Source: Hydrogenophilales bacterium 16-64-40 (GTDB lineage Bacteria; Pseudomonadota; Gammaproteobacteria; Burkholderiales; Thiobacillaceae). From it: 64,000 bases of DNA. Each line of letters opens with the position of its first letter. The first letter of the stretch is position 1. The DNA is taken from positions 62,001-126,000 of the forward strand of contig NCGX01000002.1 of NCBI GenBank assembly GCA_002256995.1, in the 5' to 3' direction. Below the pieces are notes generated by a model, which ran no database searches, had not been told where the DNA came from, and worked only from the letters and a program-made list of their open reading frames with translations. Position numbers and translations under genes: made by a program. Of this stretch, positions 61,852-64,000 are shown piece after piece.

Positions 61852-64000
61852 ATGCCTACTGACACCATCAAACAACTGGCAGCCATCACAGATGCAGCGC
61901 AGTTCGAGCGAATCGCGACCTCGGTACTTCGATCTGCGAAACCCTCGCTGTACGCAAACCTCTCGCACCAAGGGGTGAACGCCGATGGCAAAACGGTCAA
62001 AGCGCCCTTGGATAATGTGGGTTGGGTTCGAATCGATGGTGACAGCATGTTCGTCGCCGCCGCACATACCACCGCCAGCCGTGATGACCTTGAGGGAAAA
62101 TGGCTGCACGACCCGGCAACCGTTGCACCGCGCAAGGGGAGAGGGACACCGACGCAGCCCGCAGGCGACTTGCTCAAGGCGATCGGTGAGCTGCAAAAGT
62201 TGAGGGTGGCTAGTCCCGGTCTCAAAGCCTCGATTGCTCTGACATGCAATCGGGAAGAGCCTGCGGACGTTCGAGTCAAGGCAGAAGCTCTCGCTGCGAC
62301 TGCAGGTGTGAGCCTCGACGTCTGGTCCGTCTCCCGCATCGCGCAATACCTTGATACGACCGCCGACGGTCAAGCCATTCGTCACGCCTATCTTGGAATG
62401 CCTGCAGTCTTGCTCTCGAAGGCCGAACTGCTTCGAGCGGGGCAACTGAGCTTGGACGCCAGGACGCAGCCGACCGATCCAGCATCGATTGTTGACCGAG
62501 CCATCCAGCTTGGTGGAACGGGCCACGTGATCCTTTCGGGCGCCTCTGGCATGGGAAAGACAACGCTCTGCCTGGAGTTGCTGCGAACTTCGCTTGCCAA
62601 TGGCCAAGCCGGCTTGGTACTTAGTGAACAGACGGTTTCGGTTGCAACCTCGATCGAAGAAGCCATCGACATGGAATTGCGACGCTATATTCCTCACCTT
62701 GATCCGTTTGCAGGGTCTAAGGCGTTGGAGCTGTGTGGAGAGCTGACGCCACTTGTTATCGTCATTGAGGACATCAACCGCGCGGAGAACACTGTTGGCT
62801 TACTGAACAAGGTTGTGGGGTGGGCGTTGCGCAGCATCTCGAAGGAAGCGACCCGTTTCCGAAGCCACTGGCGCTTGCTGTGTCCGGTCTGGCCCAGGTT
62901 TCTGCCAGCAATCGAGAAGAGCAAAGATGCCTATTCCGCAGGCATCATTCAAACAATTGGGCTGTACTCTGACAAAGAGGCGTCGGAGGCTGTAAAGCGC
63001 CACGGCGAAGCGCTCGGAAAGCCGCAGGGTGACATGTCTGCGACAGCCATAGCGCGGGCGCTCAGCCGAGACCCATTGCTGATCGGTCTATACGACTTCA
63101 AGGGTACTGGGCTAGCACAGGACGTGATCGCGGAATATGTAGCGCGCGAGTTCGCCGGTGCTGCATTGTCCGCGGGCCTGACGGAAAGTGATGTCGACGG
63201 AGCGGTCGGACGGTTAGCGATTCAGATGCTGGAAAACAAGTGCCTCGACCCGACTTGGAATGATGCACTGGGCTGGCTTAACAACGAAGATGACAAGAAG
63301 GCGTTGCGTGCCTTGGTGAGTAAAGGCAGTCTTTTACGCCTTACCCGAGTTAACGGGAAGGAAACAATAGAGACACGGCACGATCGCGTTCTTCATTCAC
63401 TCCTCGCGGCCGAAATCGCCACTCGGCTTGCTACCGGTACAGAGGACGCCTACCTGTCAGATCCGTATTTCGCGGAGTTCGCCGGCACCGGTGCGGTGCT
63501 GGCGGAGTTGGCTGATTCTGATCTGCAGCGATTGATGCAGGAGAGTCCGCTGACTGCATTCTTTGCACTCAAGGACGCCGTTTCTCGGAATAGCGACTAT
63601 ACGCGCGTTGCCGCTGACGTCATTGAGAACTGGCTCGCATTGGAAGAAACACTGTCTCCGGCGTTCTTCTCACGCAGATGGCGGGCCTTGGGCATCCTGG
63701 CCGAAATCGACTCGCCAGTCGTCTTGGACCTTACAGAAAAATTTCCACCTGTTGACCGGCATCAGCCACTCTTTGAAGCCCGCTTCCGAAATGGCGACTT
63801 GGGTGCTGCACTCAATTGGTTGACTGAGTATCCATTCGAGGTCAGCGTAGGCGGTCGACAAGAACTGGTGGACTACGTGCGCAGCCGATCCGGGGTGGGG
63901 CTCATACGCGGCGTCGCGGCTGTATTGGCGTCGAGGGATTCGCAGCCGAGGGCGGTGCTCGGCGCTTTGTATCTGGCGGGGTATCTTGCGGATCCAGCCC
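61852..64000 (+). CDS. Large P-loop NTPase with nuclease-like N-terminus (STAND-like), 5-prime part
   Basis: The frame is open from ATG 61852 to the right edge, 716 codons, without a stop. Walker A is GASGMGKT (residues 230-237) and Walker B LVIVIED (301-307), followed by several hundred helical residues. This is the order of a STAND-type NTPase with C-terminal sensor repeats. The N-terminal region (1-205: FERIATSVLRSAKPSLYANL, GKTVKAPLDNVGWV, AAAHTTASRDDLEGKWL) resembles restriction-endonuclease-like domains fused to such NTPases. The likely role is phage sensing followed by nucleic-acid attack. The ATG is supported by conserved-looking sequence from about residue 14. Confidence 0.75.
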   Translation, partial: MPTDTIKQLAAITDAAQFERIATSVLRSAKPSLYANLSHQGVNADGKTVKAPLDNVGWVRIDGDSMFVAAAHTTASRDDLEGKWLHDPATVAPRKGRGTPTQPAGDLLKAIGELQKLRVASPGLKASIALTCNREEPADVRVKAEALAATAGVSLDVWSVSRIAQYLDTTADGQAIRHAYLGMPAVLLSKAELLRAGQLSLDARTQPTDPASIVDRAIQLGGTGHVILSGASGMGKTTLCLELLRTSLANGQAGLVLSEQTVSVATSIEEAIDMELRRYIPHLDPFAGSKALELCGELTPLVIVIEDINRAENTVGLLNKVVGWALRSISKEATRFRSHWRLLCPVWPRFLPAIEKSKDAYSAGIIQTIGLYSDKEASEAVKRHGEALGKPQGDMSATAIARALSRDPLLIGLYDFKGTGLAQDVIAEYVAREFAGAALSAGLTESDVDGAVGRLAIQMLENKCLDPTWNDALGWLNNEDDKKALRALVSKGSLLRLTRVNGKETIETRHDRVLHSLLAAEIATRLATGTEDAYLSDPYFAEFAGTGAVLAELADSDLQRLMQESPLTAFFALKDAVSRNSDYTRVAADVIENWLALEETLSPAFFSRRWRALGILAEIDSPVVLDLTEKFPPVDRHQPLFEARFRNGDLGAALNWLTEYPFEVSVGGRQELVDYVRSRSGVGLIRGVAAVLASRDSQPRAVLGALYLAGYLADPA

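Noticed and set aside
61846..62697. Minus-strand open frame of 283 codons opposite the start of the large NTPase gene
   Set aside because: The plus frame has Walker A/B motifs and stays open to the window edge; the minus frame has no motifs.

Overview
The window is GC-rich chromosomal DNA from a betaproteobacterium. The housekeeping order def-fmt-rsmB-DUF4390-ntrYX-trkA-trkH, divergent from lysM-dprA-smg-topA, is typical of that class. A persulfide dioxygenase-like enzyme, a periplasmic MBL hydrolase, ferredoxin and cobalamin-dependent ribonucleotide reductase would suit a Thiobacillus-like sulfur-oxidising autotroph. That lineage guess is inference from gene content and order.

Layout. 1-6.1 kb: end of a class II ribonucleotide reductase, a patatin-like lipase, a GIY-YIG protein, an EAL/HDOD signalling protein, a frameshifted haem lipoprotein, and two conserved proteins. 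6.1-8.1 kb: CbiX-like, GcvR-like and AI-2E/PerM-like genes. 8.2-17.2 kb: an IclR regulator divergent from a run encoding a transketolase/phosphoketolase-like TPP enzyme, a DUF1537 four-carbon acid-sugar kinase, GlcD, a broken GlcE, GlcF and a persulfide dioxygenase-like MBL protein. Four symmetric operator-like palindromes lie between the divergent genes. 17.2-19.5 kb: HPF-like protein, a coiled-coil stress protein, an encapsulin-type ferritin without an encapsulin gene, and a secreted MBL hydrolase. 19.5-25.3 kb: mobA, a GT39-like membrane protein, an M48 lipoprotein protease, rpmE, rho and trxA. 25.4-32.2 kb: fdxA, an AddB/AddA nuclease-helicase pair and a DUF938 methyltransferase. 32.2-38.8 kb: a probable self-regulated RHH-like gene, a small membrane protein behind a sigma-54-type promoter, argJ, a 166-bp MITE-like element, a cytochrome c, DUF815 ATPase, Nudix-ThiE fusion, phoU, yggX and a TPR protein. 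38.9-50.3 kb (minus strand): def-fmt-rsmB-DUF4390-ntrY-ntrX-trkA-trkH-trkH. 50.6-56.4 kb: lysM, dprA, smg, topA and a receiver-like gene. hflX follows at 56.5-57.9 kb.

From about 57.9 kb to the right edge the DNA looks accessory: more AT-rich and gene-sparse. It has an H-NS-family gene, a translationally coupled pair (GGQHR/DGQHR-type protein plus a HEPN-like protein with an R-x4-H motif), and the first 716 codons of a large P-loop NTPase with a nuclease-like N-terminus that runs off the window. This is the best place to look for an undescribed defence system.

Two genes are visibly broken (glcE and the haem lipoprotein). NtrX keeps its receiver and HTH but has lost the Walker-A lysine and the sigma-54 contact loop. 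I saw no tRNA, rRNA, CRISPR array or intact insertion sequence.
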